DNA of 64,000 nt from UBA7672 sp038326205 (GCA_038326205.1 JBBQJV010000014.1:1-64000); one strand, 5' to 3'; shown: positions 27,936 through 37,457, counted from the stretch's first letter. The notes: generated by a model from the sequence alone, not told the origin. Program-made: numbers and translations.

Positions 27936-27973
27936 CAACAAAACCGCGGGCGACACCATATGATGCCGCCCGC
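27936..27973 (-). terminator. Rho-independent terminator of the carboxylesterase gene
   Basis: On the minus strand GCGGGCG (27973-27967) pairs with CGCCCGC (27952-27946), extended by CATC/GGTG inside with an ATAT loop, and is followed by GGTTTTGTT. It lies about 25 bases past the stop of the carboxylesterase gene. Confidence 0.7.
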
Positions 27974-27995
27974 CGCCGCAGTCAGTTCGCGCCCG

Positions 27996-29618
27996 CTACG
28001 CCGTTGCAGCGCGCTCCGCCGCGCGGATGTCGACCTCGACGCCCGGTTCGGTACGGAACACCATCATGTTGCGCTGAGCCGTCGTGTAGGCGGGCCAAGC
28101 AGGGACTTTGGGGTTCGATGGATCGCCGTTCTTCGCGAAAGCCAGCCAGCTTTCGGACATCTGGTCGGCGATGACCTGCGCTTCGGCGCTCGTGCCGGAC
28201 ATCGACGCGGACTTGGCGACGTTGTCGAAGATCATGCCAATGTCGAGCGCGTGCGGAACGTAACGCCTGCCATCCATCACGGGTGTTTTCCAGTCGAGAT
28301 GGTAGAAGAAAACCGGCGCTCCGCCTGCAGCTGCCTGAGCAGCCTTGCGGTCGGCGACCGTGACGCTGCCGCGGAAGAAGCGGTTGTCGGCATTTGCCAT
28401 GAAGTAAAGTTCCGGCGCCTCGATGGCGGGGTAGTCCTTCCTGTAGAGAGAGATGACTTTTGCGGCGTCTTTGCCGGGGAAGGATTGCTTCATTGCGGCG
28501 GGCAGCGTTTCCCACGTCAGGCCGAAGTTCGGGTCATCCGCGCGGGTGAGCGATGTGCCCTCTGTACGGTTGCAGCCGATGAGCAGCGGAACGTTGGCCG
28601 ACATGGGCGGCGCGTCGGGATCGAACATGTGGCGGGTGAACGTCTTGCCATCCTTCACGGGCGATCCGACGCCAGTGAGCCCCTGAGCGGCGGCCTGGAT
28701 ATCGGCGACGGGTTTGGCGAGGATTTCGCCGATGGTCGCTTTTGTCAGGCCGAGCTTCTTGACCAGTTCATCGGCGCCTTTGGCAGATGCATCAGGCTCG
28801 GCTAATTTGATGCCGGGACCGGACTGGGCGACCGAGCGGTGGAAGAGACCTTTCGCCCTGTCAGTTGACATAAGTGAGCAGGTTTTGACGCCGCCGCCGG
28901 ATTCGCCGAAGATCATTACCTTGCCGGGGTCGCCGCCAAAGGCCGCGATGTTGTCGCGTACCCATTCGAGCGATTGCACCATGTCGAGCACGCCAGCTGC
29001 GCCCGAGTCCACGAACTGGTCGCCATAGCCGGCGAGATTGAGATAGCCGAACACGTTGAGGCGATGGTTGACCGTGACGATCACCACGTCGCCACGTTTG
29101 GCGAGGCGCACTCCGTCATACGCGTAGGACGAGCCCGAACCTGTCGACCAGCCGCCACCATGAAACCACACCATCACCGGACGCTTCTTGTCATCTGCCG
29201 CGGGCGTCCAGACGTTGAGGAAGAGGCAGTCCTCGCTTGTGGGCAGGGGCGGCACGGGGCGCCACGATGAGAACAGGCCGCCGCCATCGCCGGAGACAGG
29301 CTGCGGCGCTGAAGCTTCGTATTCAAAGCAGTCCTTCTCGTCGGTCCACGGTTCTGGCGCGCGCGGCGCCTGGAAGCGTGTGGTGGCTGTGTCGGCGCCG
29401 TAACGCACGCCCTTGAAGACGAATATGCTGTCTTCGAGATAGCCCTTCACCTTGCCATGTTTGGTGGCCACGACGGGGTTGATGTCGGGCATGACGGCGG
29501 AGGGCACGGACGTTGGATTGTCGCAAGCGGCAAGGACGCCGCCGGCAGCGGCGACGGCGATGACGGCGACGGAAGCCTTGAGTATGGCGCGGCGGCTGCC
29601 GCGCATGGGCGTGGTCAT
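27996..29618 (-). CDS. Type B carboxylesterase, exported lipoprotein
   Basis: A 540-residue alpha/beta-hydrolase of the carboxylesterase B (para-nitrobenzyl esterase-like) family. The N-terminus is a signal sequence with two Arg before the hydrophobic stretch (SRRAILKASVAV) and a lipobox LAACDN, possibly Tat-exported. The oxyanion hole is VMVWFHGGGWSTGSG and the nucleophile elbow is MIFGESGGGVKT (Ser); SEDCLFLNVWTP is the usual family signature. The catalytic His is probably in YVPHALDIGMIF. It hydrolyses esters of unknown identity outside the cytoplasm. It is followed by a strong terminator. Confidence 0.9.
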   Translation of the reverse strand: MTTPMRGSRRAILKASVAVIAVAAAGGVLAACDNPTSVPSAVMPDINPVVATKHGKVKGYLEDSIFVFKGVRYGADTATTRFQAPRAPEPWTDEKDCFEYEASAPQPVSGDGGGLFSSWRPVPPLPTSEDCLFLNVWTPAADDKKRPVMVWFHGGGWSTGSGSSYAYDGVRLAKRGDVVIVTVNHRLNVFGYLNLAGYGDQFVDSGAAGVLDMVQSLEWVRDNIAAFGGDPGKVMIFGESGGGVKTCSLMSTDRAKGLFHRSVAQSGPGIKLAEPDASAKGADELVKKLGLTKATIGEILAKPVADIQAAAQGLTGVGSPVKDGKTFTRHMFDPDAPPMSANVPLLIGCNRTEGTSLTRADDPNFGLTWETLPAAMKQSFPGKDAAKVISLYRKDYPAIEAPELYFMANADNRFFRGSVTVADRKAAQAAAGGAPVFFYHLDWKTPVMDGRRYVPHALDIGMIFDNVAKSASMSGTSAEAQVIADQMSESWLAFAKNGDPSNPKVPAWPAYTTAQRNMMVFRTEPGVEVDIRAAERAATA

Positions 29619-29778
29619 GATTGTCTCTCCCTAGGTTCCTCCGGTCTGCGCCGGATTGTGTTGCGGACACTAGGGTGCGTGGCATAGTGGCGTCTACCGC
29701 TAGCACATGACGATACGGAGAGTAGGTCGCTGACGGGCCCGCTGACCGAGCACTAACTCTTCCCTATTGGGGATATTG

Positions 29779-30201
29779 ATGACAAAGTCGGACGTGCCCG
29801 AGGGCTTCGCTCCGCATTTCCGCAAATCACCGCTGACCGATCCTTGGGAGCCGCTTTATTCGAGGGTGCTCGAAGATCGCGTGATCATCGGGCTTCACGT
29901 GCGCGCGCCACACATGAACTCGCGGGGCATGCTGCATGGCGGATTGATCGTGGCGCTTGCGGACAATGCGATGGGGCTTAGTTGCGTTCGGGTGCTTTCG
30001 GCGCTTGATCGCAAGCCGCAGGGCGGGCTGGTAACGGTGTCGATGGCGACCGATTTCATCGGCACCGCGAAGATGGGCCAGTGGGTCGCGTTCGACACGC
30101 AGTACGTGAAAACCGGAAAGACGCTGTGCTTTGCGCAAGCTTTTGTCACGGCCGATGGCGAGGTGATCACGCGGGCGGATGCGAGATTCAGGGTGGCGTA
30201 G
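29779..30201 (+). CDS. PaaI-family thioesterase
   Basis: A 140-residue hotdog-fold protein. The catalytic region is NSRGMLHGGLIVALADNAMG, matching the HGG(x)6-8D pattern of PaaI-like acyl-CoA thioesterases, followed by TVSMATDFIGTAKMGQWV. ATG 29779 is used; the TTG at 29767 is less likely. It stands alone, divergent from the carboxylesterase and convergent with the next gene. Confidence 0.88.
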   Translation: MTKSDVPEGFAPHFRKSPLTDPWEPLYSRVLEDRVIIGLHVRAPHMNSRGMLHGGLIVALADNAMGLSCVRVLSALDRKPQGGLVTVSMATDFIGTAKMGQWVAFDTQYVKTGKTLCFAQAFVTADGEVITRADARFRVA

Positions 30202-30212
30202 TCACCGCGCGT

Positions 30213-30929
30213 TCATTGCGCCCATGGACGCGTGGGCTGGTTGAGGATCATGATTTTCTGCCAGATCTTGCGCGACAGGCTGGTGGTGAGGTCCTCGATC
30301 TGGTTGACCGAGTCGATGATCACGGGATCGCGCATGTTCTGCATGTAGAGCGCGGCCAGCTTGCCGGTGAGCGACAGCATTTCGCTGCAATAGTCGAGAT
30401 AGCGCATCAGCTCGAACTCAGTCATCTGGTGCGTGTCGGACGAGGCGGTGGAGTTGTACCTCTTCCACAGCTGCGCCGGGTCCTTGGTCAGTTGGTGCAT
30501 GTCGACCACGTGGGCGATGGAGCGCAGTTCGTGCAGGTCGGCGAGCACAGCGGCGCGGCGCCAGCGGGATTCGAGATTGAGCAGGAACCAGCTTGCTGCG
30601 CCCGAAAGCGCGATGGTGTTCACTGCGGCATCGACGCCCTGCAGGACGTTGGAGACTTCGTCATTGAACTCGAAGCCCATCACGGTCAGCCCAAATGCGA
30701 AACTGAAAAGGCCGATGGCGCCGAGCGTGATGGCGATGCCGACGCCGACACGCAGCCAGATGTTCGGCTTGGCGACATAAGCCAGCTTGCGCTGGTCATC
30801 GCGGGCTATCTCCAGCAACTGCTTGCAGAGATTGGCGAGGCCCCGATTGGGGAAGCGCTCGAGGATACGCTTGTGGAGCGTCTCCAGCGTGGCTTCGATG
30901 CGGTCGGCGCTGAGTGAACGGTAAGGCAT
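30213..30929 (-). CDS. Two-pass membrane protein of unknown function
   Basis: A 238-residue protein with a soluble N-terminal 55 residues, two membrane helices (VGVGIAITLGAIGLFSFAFG and VDAAVNTIALSGAASWFLLN) and a helical, charged C-terminal domain of about 120 residues. I do not recognise a family motif. It lies between a convergent thioesterase gene and the exonuclease gene that is read in the same direction 45 bases upstream, so it may be the last gene of that operon. Confidence 0.65.
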   Translation of the reverse strand: MPYRSLSADRIEATLETLHKRILERFPNRGLANLCKQLLEIARDDQRKLAYVAKPNIWLRVGVGIAITLGAIGLFSFAFGLTVMGFEFNDEVSNVLQGVDAAVNTIALSGAASWFLLNLESRWRRAAVLADLHELRSIAHVVDMHQLTKDPAQLWKRYNSTASSDTHQMTEFELMRYLDYCSEMLSLTGKLAALYMQNMRDPVIIDSVNQIEDLTTSLSRKIWQKIMILNQPTRPWAQ

Positions 30930-30974
30930 GGGGGATTACTGCCGTGCATCGGGCTCGCCGGAAAGGGGGCGCCC

Positions 30975-32003
30975 CTATTCTCCCGCCTCGTCCTCGTAGC
31001 CGACAAGGTGAAGCGGGCGGGCTTTGCGGCCCTCCAGCTCGGCCCAGCGGACGATGGCATCGTCGCGGCCGTGGGTGATCCAGAGCTCGTCAGGGTTCAC
31101 GTCGCGTACGGTCTGCGTGAGTTCGTCCCAGTCGGCGTGGTCGGACAGGATCAGCGGCAGTTCGATGTTGCCAGCCTTGGCGCGCTGGCGGATGTTCATC
31201 CAGCCAGACGCAAAGGCCACGACAGGATCCGGGAAGCGGTCGACCCACGGCGTGCCGGCGGCGGACGGAGGGCAGACGATGATCTTGCCGGCATACCTCG
31301 CCTTGTCGTGGCGGGAGGCCTTGTCCGTGGGAACTGTTTCCAGCGGTCCGAGATCGACGCCGAGGCGCTGGTACATGTCGCATAGGTTTGTCGCGGCGCT
31401 GTGGAGATAGATTGTGTCGGCATAGCCCGCATCGCGCAGCTCGCGAATCACGCGCTGAGCCTTGCCGAAGGAATAGGCGCCAACCAGATGCGCGCGGTCG
31501 GGGAAGGCGCGCTGGGAGGCTAGCAGCTTGGCAACCTCGCCCACGCTGTCCGGGTGACGGAAGACCGGCAGGGCGAAGGTCGCTTCGGAAATGAAGATGT
31601 TGCACGGGACGACTTGGAACGGCGCGCAGGTAGGATCATGGCGGCGCTTGTAGTCGCCAGTGCAGACCATGGTGAGGCCCTTCCACGCGACCTCCACTTG
31701 CGCCGAGCCGATGACGTGTCCGGCGGGATGCAGTGTCACTTGAACTTCGCCGACGCGGTTGGTCTCGCCATAGCGGGCAGGCTGGCGTGAGGCGGCAAAG
31801 TTCTGGCCGTAGCGCACGGACATGGCCTCCAGCGTTTCGGGCGTCGCCAGCACGGCTGCGTGTCCTGCGCGGGCGTGATCGGAATGGCCATGGGTCACAA
31901 CCGCTCGTTCGACGCCGCCGCGGACGGGGTCGATGTAGAAATCGCCGGGCGGGCAATAGAGGCCCTGCGGCGTCGGCCGGAGGAGGTCTTCGGGTCGGAT
32001 CAT
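30975..32003 (-). CDS. Ligase-associated DNA exonuclease (beta-CASP metallo-beta-lactamase fold)
   Basis: A 342-residue putative nuclease of the bacterial ligase-associated set. The metal-binding motif is VTHGHSDHARAGH (HxHxDH at residues 38-43), with later ligands in TLHPAGHVIGSAQ and VCTGDYKRR and the beta-CASP elements further on (SFGKAQRVI, LILSDHADWDEL, WITHGRDD). It should process DNA ends with the ATP-dependent ligase. ATG 32003 (MIRPEDLLRP) is used; the track from 32063 adds an unrelated lead. The ligase gene is 5 kb away, separated by unrelated genes. Confidence 0.88.
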   Translation of the reverse strand: MIRPEDLLRPTPQGLYCPPGDFYIDPVRGGVERAVVTHGHSDHARAGHAAVLATPETLEAMSVRYGQNFAASRQPARYGETNRVGEVQVTLHPAGHVIGSAQVEVAWKGLTMVCTGDYKRRHDPTCAPFQVVPCNIFISEATFALPVFRHPDSVGEVAKLLASQRAFPDRAHLVGAYSFGKAQRVIRELRDAGYADTIYLHSAATNLCDMYQRLGVDLGPLETVPTDKASRHDKARYAGKIIVCPPSAAGTPWVDRFPDPVVAFASGWMNIRQRAKAGNIELPLILSDHADWDELTQTVRDVNPDELWITHGRDDAIVRWAELEGRKARPLHLVGYEDEAGE

Positions 32004-32089
32004 TGAGGAAGATATGCCGTGTGGCAGGGGGTTAGCCAAATTTTTGACTGCCGTGTGCTCCAATTCCCAATCCTGCGCGTATCAGAGAC

Positions 32090-32635
32090 ATGAAACACAT
32101 TGCCAGCGCTCTCGTCCTGTCGTTCGTCCTCGCCACGCCGGGGTGCATTACATCGTCCGGACCGGGTGGCGCGCCGCCGCCGGTTGCCCAGGTGGATTTC
32201 GCCAAGCTTTATACCGGCGACTGGCACGAGATCGCATTCCGGCCGAACTGGGCGACCGAAGGCTGCGTCGCGGGCGTTACCCGCTACTCGGCCAAGGAAA
32301 AGGCAAATGAGATCGGTGTCCGCGATTCGTGCCGCGAAAAGACCGTCGAAGGCAAGGAGAAGGTCGTCGAGGGAACGGGACACATTCTCGATCCCGGCAC
32401 GAACGCCAAGATCCGCGTCGACTACTTCCTGTTCATTAGCCGCGAGACTTGGGTTGCCGCACTGGCGCCCGATTATAGCTGGTTCATCACCACGACCCCC
32501 GATTTCGGCGAGATTAACATCTTCACGCGCAATCCCCAGCCGGATCCGGCGCTGCTCGCCATGCTGAAAGCGAAGATTGCAGGTTGGGGATACGACATGA
32601 AGCTTCTGGTGTTCCCGCCGCAACCTGCGAGGTAG
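32090..32635 (+). CDS. Lipocalin family lipoprotein (Blc-like)
   Basis: A 181-residue outer-membrane-type lipoprotein. The signal ends in lipobox TPGC. The first lipocalin motif is YTGDWHEIAFRPNWATEGC (G-x-W), followed by eight-strand barrel sequence including WVAALAPDYSWFITTTPDF, the second conserved region (Y-x-W). Bacterial lipocalins bind lysophospholipids or fatty acids. An IS481-type element begins about 8 bases after its stop, so the gene itself is intact. Confidence 0.85.
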   Translation: MKHIASALVLSFVLATPGCITSSGPGGAPPPVAQVDFAKLYTGDWHEIAFRPNWATEGCVAGVTRYSAKEKANEIGVRDSCREKTVEGKEKVVEGTGHILDPGTNAKIRVDYFLFISRETWVAALAPDYSWFITTTPDFGEINIFTRNPQPDPALLAMLKAKIAGWGYDMKLLVFPPQPAR

Positions 32636-32643
32636 GGTGCCTC

Positions 32644-33643
32644 TGTGCGCTTAACGAACTGACGAGATACAGCCCGCTTGCATCTATAGCCGTTGCCTGA
32701 GCGCTTGGTAAGGCGTCTGACCGTTGAATGCGCCATGTGGCCGTCTGAAATTGTAGAAGTGCTCCCATTCGTCGAGTTTGGCTTCGAGATCGACATCATC
32801 CTTGTACGACAGGAGCTGGTAAAGCCCTTCCTGGTCTGAGCGATGAGAGCGCTCGACTTTTCCATACAGCTGCGGCGTGCCGCGCTTGATGTACGCGTGG
32901 CGAATGCCCTGCTCCTCGATATGCCAATGGAACTTGGCTTGGAATTCGTGACATTATCGGTACGAATTTCACGGATCCGGAATGGAAACTTTTCGATGAT
33001 GTGATCGACGAAGTCGATCGCAATAGCTTGGGTATGCTCCTCGTAGATCTTGAGCGCCAGGATGTGCGTAGCGTCGTGGATGGCGGTATATTGGAAGCGA
33101 CGAATTTTCTCACCGCGCGGCCCCTCGAAGGTGAGGAATTTGACATCCATCTGGATTTGATGGCCGGGGACCTGCTTGTTGTAGCGTTTGCTGTGGATCT
33201 TCCGGAGGCGCGTTCCGCGCGGCAGCCGGCTTACGCCGTTGCGCCTTAGGATTCGACTGACGCCGGCTTCAGAGATTTTGATGCCGTGATAGCGGGCGAG
33301 ATACCAGACGATGCGGATCGGGCCGAGGTGATAGGTGCTGCGCAAATGCAGAACCTTGTCGACGATCTCGGGCGGCGCGCGGTTGACGGGGTTCTTTGGG
33401 ATCGGCTTGGCGTTGACAAGTCCAGCTTCGCCGAGCTGCCGGTAGGCGGTGCGCCAGCGATAGAAGCTCGCTCTGCCGATGCCAAAGTAGCGGCAGGTCT
33501 TCGCCACACAGCCTGATTGCTCCGCATAGCGAAGAATCTTGATTTTACACTGAACATCCCGAGCCTGATCGGCCATCTGTCGCATCTCCCATGCCGCTTG
33601 CCGTCATCATGGAAAATATCTCGCCAGTTCGTCCAGTCCTACA
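32644..33643 (-). mobile_element. IS481-type insertion sequence, about 1.0 kb
   Basis: Inverted repeats flank a single transposase gene: ACGAACTGACGAGATA at 32654-32669 matches the reverse complement of 33617-33632 (ACGAACTGGCGAGATA, one mismatch). Outside them both ends begin with TGT (32644-32646, and ACA at 33641-33643), so the element is taken as 32644-33643, plus or minus a few bases. No clear target duplication is seen. It landed between the lipocalin gene and a membrane-protein remnant. Confidence 0.7.
32684..33576 (-). pseudogene. IS481-type transposase, one-base frameshift
   Basis: The protein starts with a helix-turn-helix (QSGCVAKTCRYFGIGRASFY), a GPIRIVWYLARYHGIKIS linker and the DDE core: IQMDVKFL (first Asp) and REIRTDN (second Asp). 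There a C is missing on the plus strand near 32951, turning the expected NGHEFQAKFHWH into another frame. Reading on with the base restored gives RHAYIKRGTPQLYGKVERSH (catalytic Glu), FYNFRRPHGAFNG and a natural TAG at 32686-32684. The gene would encode about 298 residues. It is therefore inactive unless frameshifting occurs. Confidence 0.85.
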
Positions 33644-33955
33644 GGCTGGCTATGGGTGAATGGTAGCCCGTAGTATAACGGTACCGCGCCGGAATGGGCG
33701 GTGTGGTTCTGGTTTGGCGTCTGTGCCGTCGACTTTGTGGTGTTCTGGCTGTTGCTGACGCATCCTCGTGCTGGCACTGCGTCCGGCGTCGCGATCATGG
33801 TTTCGACAATGTCTGTCAACTGGACGCAGTTTCCGACGTTCGAATCAACATTCAACTGGGTTCTGATCGGGTTGACGATATTCGGCGTGACTATTGTCGC
33901 GCTGGCGCCCTGGCTCTGGAGCGCATCGCGTTGGAGATTGGGCGCATCGCCGTGA
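33644..33955 (+). pseudogene. 3' remnant of a small integral membrane protein cut by the IS
   Basis: The frame from the IS boundary runs through TAG 33671-33673 and then encodes a Trp-rich membrane protein end: AVWFWFGVCAVDFVVFWLLL and FNWVLIGLTIFGVTIVALAP, joined by SGVAIMVSTMSVNWTQFP, ending TGA 33955. Codon third positions are GC-rich. No ribosome site or start is present, so this is best explained as the tail of a gene disrupted at its 5' side by the insertion. The opposite strand has a competing ORF (see rejected items). Confidence 0.5.
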
Positions 33956-34141
33956 GTATCGGGAGCAACGAACGCAGCCGTCAAAGCAGCGAGACCGAGT
34001 GCGCTGAGCAATAGCGATGCGCGGATCGACACGGTCATGGATACATTTCTTGCGTGGATTTGGCCAACAAAGTATGAATACAAGGGCGGGGCGACTTAAC
34101 GATCTCGGGACAATTGCGGACCAAGCACCTATCTTGGGTAG

Positions 34142-36634
34142 ATGGCCGACGACCAGACAGCGCTTGAATCTACAGGCACAGGCATGGGCTTGTTGCCGCC
34201 GCGCTTTGCGAACTGGTTCGGCGCGCGTGGATGGGAGCTGCGGCCGCATCAGGCAGATCTGATCGCGGCCGCGCGGCAGGGTCAGGGCGGGTTGGTGATC
34301 GCGCCCACAGGCGGCGGCAAAACACTCGCCGGCTTTCTGCCCAGCCTGATCGAACTCGCCGCCGCGCCTCCGCGTGTCCACCCCGCTCTGCACACGCTAT
34401 ACATTTCTCCACTGAAAGCTCTCGCCACCGACGTGGCGCGGAACCTGACGCAGCCGGCGACGGAGATGAAGCTCGACCTGACGCTCGACACCAGGACGGG
34501 CGATACCAGCCCCTCGCGCAGACAGCGGCAGAGGGCCAAGCCGCCGGACATCCTGCTGACCACGCCGGAGCAGCTGGCGCTGCTGGTGGGGTCCGAACAC
34601 GCCGGGCGCTTCTTCGGCGATTTGCGCGCCGTCATCGTGGACGAGGTGCACGCCATCGCGCAGACCAAGCGGGGCGACATGCTGGCGCTGGGCCTCGCCG
34701 CGTTGCGAGTGTGGGCGCCCGCAGCGCGGCATATCGGACTGTCGGCGACCGTGAGCGATCCTGATGCGCTGGCGCGCTGGCTCGGACCGGGCACGCCGAT
34801 CATCCGGCATCAAGGCGGGGCCAAGGCGAACATCGACGTGCTGGACAGCGAAGCGCGCATTCCGTGGTCGGGTCATTCGGGGCGGCACAATATTGGCGAG
34901 GTCTATCGGGCGATCAAGGCCGCGAAGATGTCGCTCGTCTTCGTCAATACGCGCAGTCAGGCGGAGATGACGTTTCAGGAGCTGTGGCGCCTCAACGAGG
35001 ACAGCCTGCCCATCGCCCTGCACCATGGCTCGCTCGATATCGAGCAACGCCGCAAGGTCGAGGCAGCGATGGCGGCTGGCAAGCTGAAGGCGGTGGTTTG
35101 CACCTCGACACTCGATCTTGGCATTGACTGGGGTGACGTCGATCTGGTTGTGCAGATGGGCGCGCCCAAGGGCTCCTCCCGCTTGATTCAGCGGATCGGA
35201 CGATCCAACCACCGGATGGATGAGCCGAGCCGCGCCCTGCTCGCGCCGTCCAATCGCTTTGAGGTGCTGGAGTGCCGTGCGGCGGTAGAGGCGGTGGCGG
35301 CGGGAGAGCTGGATGGGCCGGGGCCGCGGCGGGGAGCGCTGGATGTGCTGGCGCAGCACATCATGGGGCGTGCGTGCGGTGGTGGCTTCGATGCGGTGAA
35401 GCTCTACGAGGAAGTGCGGGTTGCGGCGCCCTACGCCGATCTCGACCGGGAGACGTGGGATCGCGTTGTCGATCTAGTCGCCACGGGCGGCTATGCGCTG
35501 AAGACCTATGATCGCTATCGCCGCATCGTGCGCTTTCCCGATGGGGTCTGGCGTGCGCGCAATGACGATGTGCGCAGCCGGCATCGGATGAACATCGGCG
35601 TCATCATCGAGGAGCCTATGATCCCGGTGCGCATGGTGTCGTTCTACAAAGGGGCCAACGCCGACAAGCGCCTGACGCGCCCGGGACGCAAGCTGGGCGA
35701 GATGGAGGAGCATTTCTTCGAAATGCTGACGCCCGGCGACACGTTCCTGTTTGCCGGCGAAATTCTGCGCTTCGAGGGGATCTCGGATTCTGATGCGCTG
35801 GTGACGAAGACCTACGACCCCAGTCCAAAAATTCCTTCCTACAATGGCGGCAAGTTTCCGCTGACCACGTTTCTGGCGGATCGCGTGCGCCACATCCTGC
35901 ATGATCGTGACAACTGGAACAAGCTACCCGATCAGGTACGCGAATGGATCGAGGTGCAGGAGCGCAAGTCGATCATTCCGTCGGCTGACCAGTTATTGGT
36001 GGAGACATTCCCGCGCGGGGATCGCCACTATCTGGTCTGCTATCCGTTCGAGGGGCGACTGGCGCACCAGACGCTCGGCATGCTGCTGACGCGGCGACTG
36101 GAGCGCACCGGCCTCAAGCCGCTCGGCTTTGTGGCGTCGGAGTACGCGCTGTCGATCTGGGCGCTGGAGGACATGCGCAGCGAAGACATGGACTATCTGT
36201 TCTCGGAAGACATGCTGGGCGACGACCTGGATGCATGGATGGAGGAAAGCGCCCTGATGAAGCGCACCTTCCGCAACAACGCGCTGATAGCCGGGCTGAT
36301 CGAACGCCGTCTGCAGAAGCACAAAAAGACCGGCCGGCAGATCACGTTCTCGACCGACCTGATCTACGATGTGCTGCGTAGCCACGAGCCGGACCACATC
36401 CTGCTGCATGCCGCGCGACAGGAGGCGGGCGATGGCCTGCTTGACGTTCGCAGACTTGGCGAGGCGTTGAAGCGCATAAAAGGCAAGATCGTCCATGCGA
36501 AGCTGGAAAAGATTTCTCCGTTCGCGGTGCCGGTGATGCTGGAGATCGGCAAGGAGCCGGTGTTCTCGGGCAATGCAGCCGAGGCGATCCTGCGCGAGGC
36601 GGAGGACGATCTGGTCCGGGATGCGATGAGCTGA
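34142..36634 (+). CDS. Ligase-associated DNA damage response DEXH-box helicase
   Basis: An 830-residue superfamily 2 helicase of the Lhr-like group. Motifs in order: LRPHQADLI (Q-like), Walker A APTGGGKT (54-61), Walker B VIVDEVHAIAQTKRG (DEVH), LSATVS, VVCTSTLDLGIDWG and RIGRSNHRMDEPS (motif VI), then the long C-terminal domains (KTYDPSPKIPSYNGGKFPLT). It should translocate on DNA 3' to 5' and feed the partner nuclease and ligase. ATG 34142 is used; the upstream gap 33956-34141 shows no gene. PdeM follows 0.8 kb downstream in the same direction, with two short lipoprotein genes between on the other strand. Confidence 0.93.
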   Translation: MADDQTALESTGTGMGLLPPRFANWFGARGWELRPHQADLIAAARQGQGGLVIAPTGGGKTLAGFLPSLIELAAAPPRVHPALHTLYISPLKALATDVARNLTQPATEMKLDLTLDTRTGDTSPSRRQRQRAKPPDILLTTPEQLALLVGSEHAGRFFGDLRAVIVDEVHAIAQTKRGDMLALGLAALRVWAPAARHIGLSATVSDPDALARWLGPGTPIIRHQGGAKANIDVLDSEARIPWSGHSGRHNIGEVYRAIKAAKMSLVFVNTRSQAEMTFQELWRLNEDSLPIALHHGSLDIEQRRKVEAAMAAGKLKAVVCTSTLDLGIDWGDVDLVVQMGAPKGSSRLIQRIGRSNHRMDEPSRALLAPSNRFEVLECRAAVEAVAAGELDGPGPRRGALDVLAQHIMGRACGGGFDAVKLYEEVRVAAPYADLDRETWDRVVDLVATGGYALKTYDRYRRIVRFPDGVWRARNDDVRSRHRMNIGVIIEEPMIPVRMVSFYKGANADKRLTRPGRKLGEMEEHFFEMLTPGDTFLFAGEILRFEGISDSDALVTKTYDPSPKIPSYNGGKFPLTTFLADRVRHILHDRDNWNKLPDQVREWIEVQERKSIIPSADQLLVETFPRGDRHYLVCYPFEGRLAHQTLGMLLTRRLERTGLKPLGFVASEYALSIWALEDMRSEDMDYLFSEDMLGDDLDAWMEESALMKRTFRNNALIAGLIERRLQKHKKTGRQITFSTDLIYDVLRSHEPDHILLHAARQEAGDGLLDVRRLGEALKRIKGKIVHAKLEKISPFAVPVMLEIGKEPVFSGNAAEAILREAEDDLVRDAMS

Positions 36635-36636
36635 AG

Positions 36637-36969
36637 CTAGTTGCCTTCGAACCTGTCACCCAAATTGCCGGCGCGGCGACCTGTGCCGAACTCTTCGGCC
36701 GACTTGCGCGCCTCCTCGGCGAACGCATCCCATTGGGCCTGCGTTGAGCAGACCTTCTGCGGGAAGTTCGATCCCGTCGTCTTCATGCTTTTGCAGATCC
36801 TCGTGTCGGCGAGGCCTCTGGCCTTGGCAGCCCGCGACTTGTCGAGTGCGGCCCAGCGTGTGGCGGCGCTGCCCGAAGGAGTTATCAGAGTTGTACATCC
36901 GGTGAGCGAAACCGAGCCCACAATGGCGCTCACGATCGTAATGCCGACATATCGCATGCATTTCCCCAT
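36637..36969 (-). CDS. Short lipoprotein of unknown function
   Basis: A 110-residue lipoprotein: signal peptide with lipobox LTGCTT, then a small domain with two cysteines spaced as in ICKSMKTTGSNFPQKVCSTQ followed by W and a charged helix (EEARKSAEEFGTGRRAGN). The Cys-x(11-15)-Pro-x(2)-x-Cys-x-T arrangement is shared with the lipoprotein encoded at 37053-37343. It may start at ATG 36957 instead (MRYVGITIVS). Function unknown. Confidence 0.65.
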   Translation of the reverse strand: MGKCMRYVGITIVSAIVGSVSLTGCTTLITPSGSAATRWAALDKSRAAKARGLADTRICKSMKTTGSNFPQKVCSTQAQWDAFAEEARKSAEEFGTGRRAGNLGDRFEGN

Positions 36970-37052
36970 CCGGTTTTCTTGCCGAACTTTGAGAAATAGG
37001 CGGGCCTTCCCGGCTCTGCCACGTGAGGGGCGCCGACCTGGTCAACCCTTCG

Positions 37053-37343
37053 TCAGTCCCGATTGAAGCGGCCGACGTTGGAATATTGGCGGGCTTCGGT
37101 GAAGAGGGCCTCTGTCTCGAGGCGGCGGCGTTGGTCGAATGTCGCCCACGACTCCCTGGTTGCGCAGATGGTGCGTGGAATGTTGGTGTCCGGCGGCGTG
37201 TCGCGACGGCACTCCATACCCGTGATGTCGGTTTCGGCCAGCGTCATGGTCTGCTTTGTTACCAGCGGCTTCGTGCTGATACAGCCCGACAACACGAAAC
37301 CGGACAACAGGACGCTGGAAATCAGCAGATAGCGACTGGTCAT
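37053..37343 (-). CDS. Short lipoprotein, paralogue of the one at 36637
   Basis: A 96-residue lipoprotein with lipobox LSGCIS. GMECRRDTPPDTNIPRTICA mirrors the Cys-Pro-Cys-Thr block of its neighbour and is followed by W-A-T-F and a helix. ATG 37343 follows GGAGAGG, a good ribosome site, so the longer ORF to 37463 is not used. Function unknown. Confidence 0.7.
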   Translation of the reverse strand: MTSRYLLISSVLLSGFVLSGCISTKPLVTKQTMTLAETDITGMECRRDTPPDTNIPRTICATRESWATFDQRRRLETEALFTEARQYSNVGRFNRD

Positions 37344-37457
37344 GTGCCTCTCCGAGCTCTGCTGTAGGCTAGCATGGTCGCCGCACCGGTGACAGGTTGC
37401 AGTGAAACAATCCGGCCGCAGTTGACGTAAGGGCCAACCGCCGACACGGTCCCGCCG

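Noticed and set aside
33607..34083. Minus-strand ORF of 158 codons with a signal-peptide-like start
   Set aside because: It runs opposite to the membrane-protein remnant and into the IS end, so its C-terminus is IS sequence. The mature part is low in motif content. The plus-strand reading with Trp-rich membrane helices is more convincing, but the choice is not certain.
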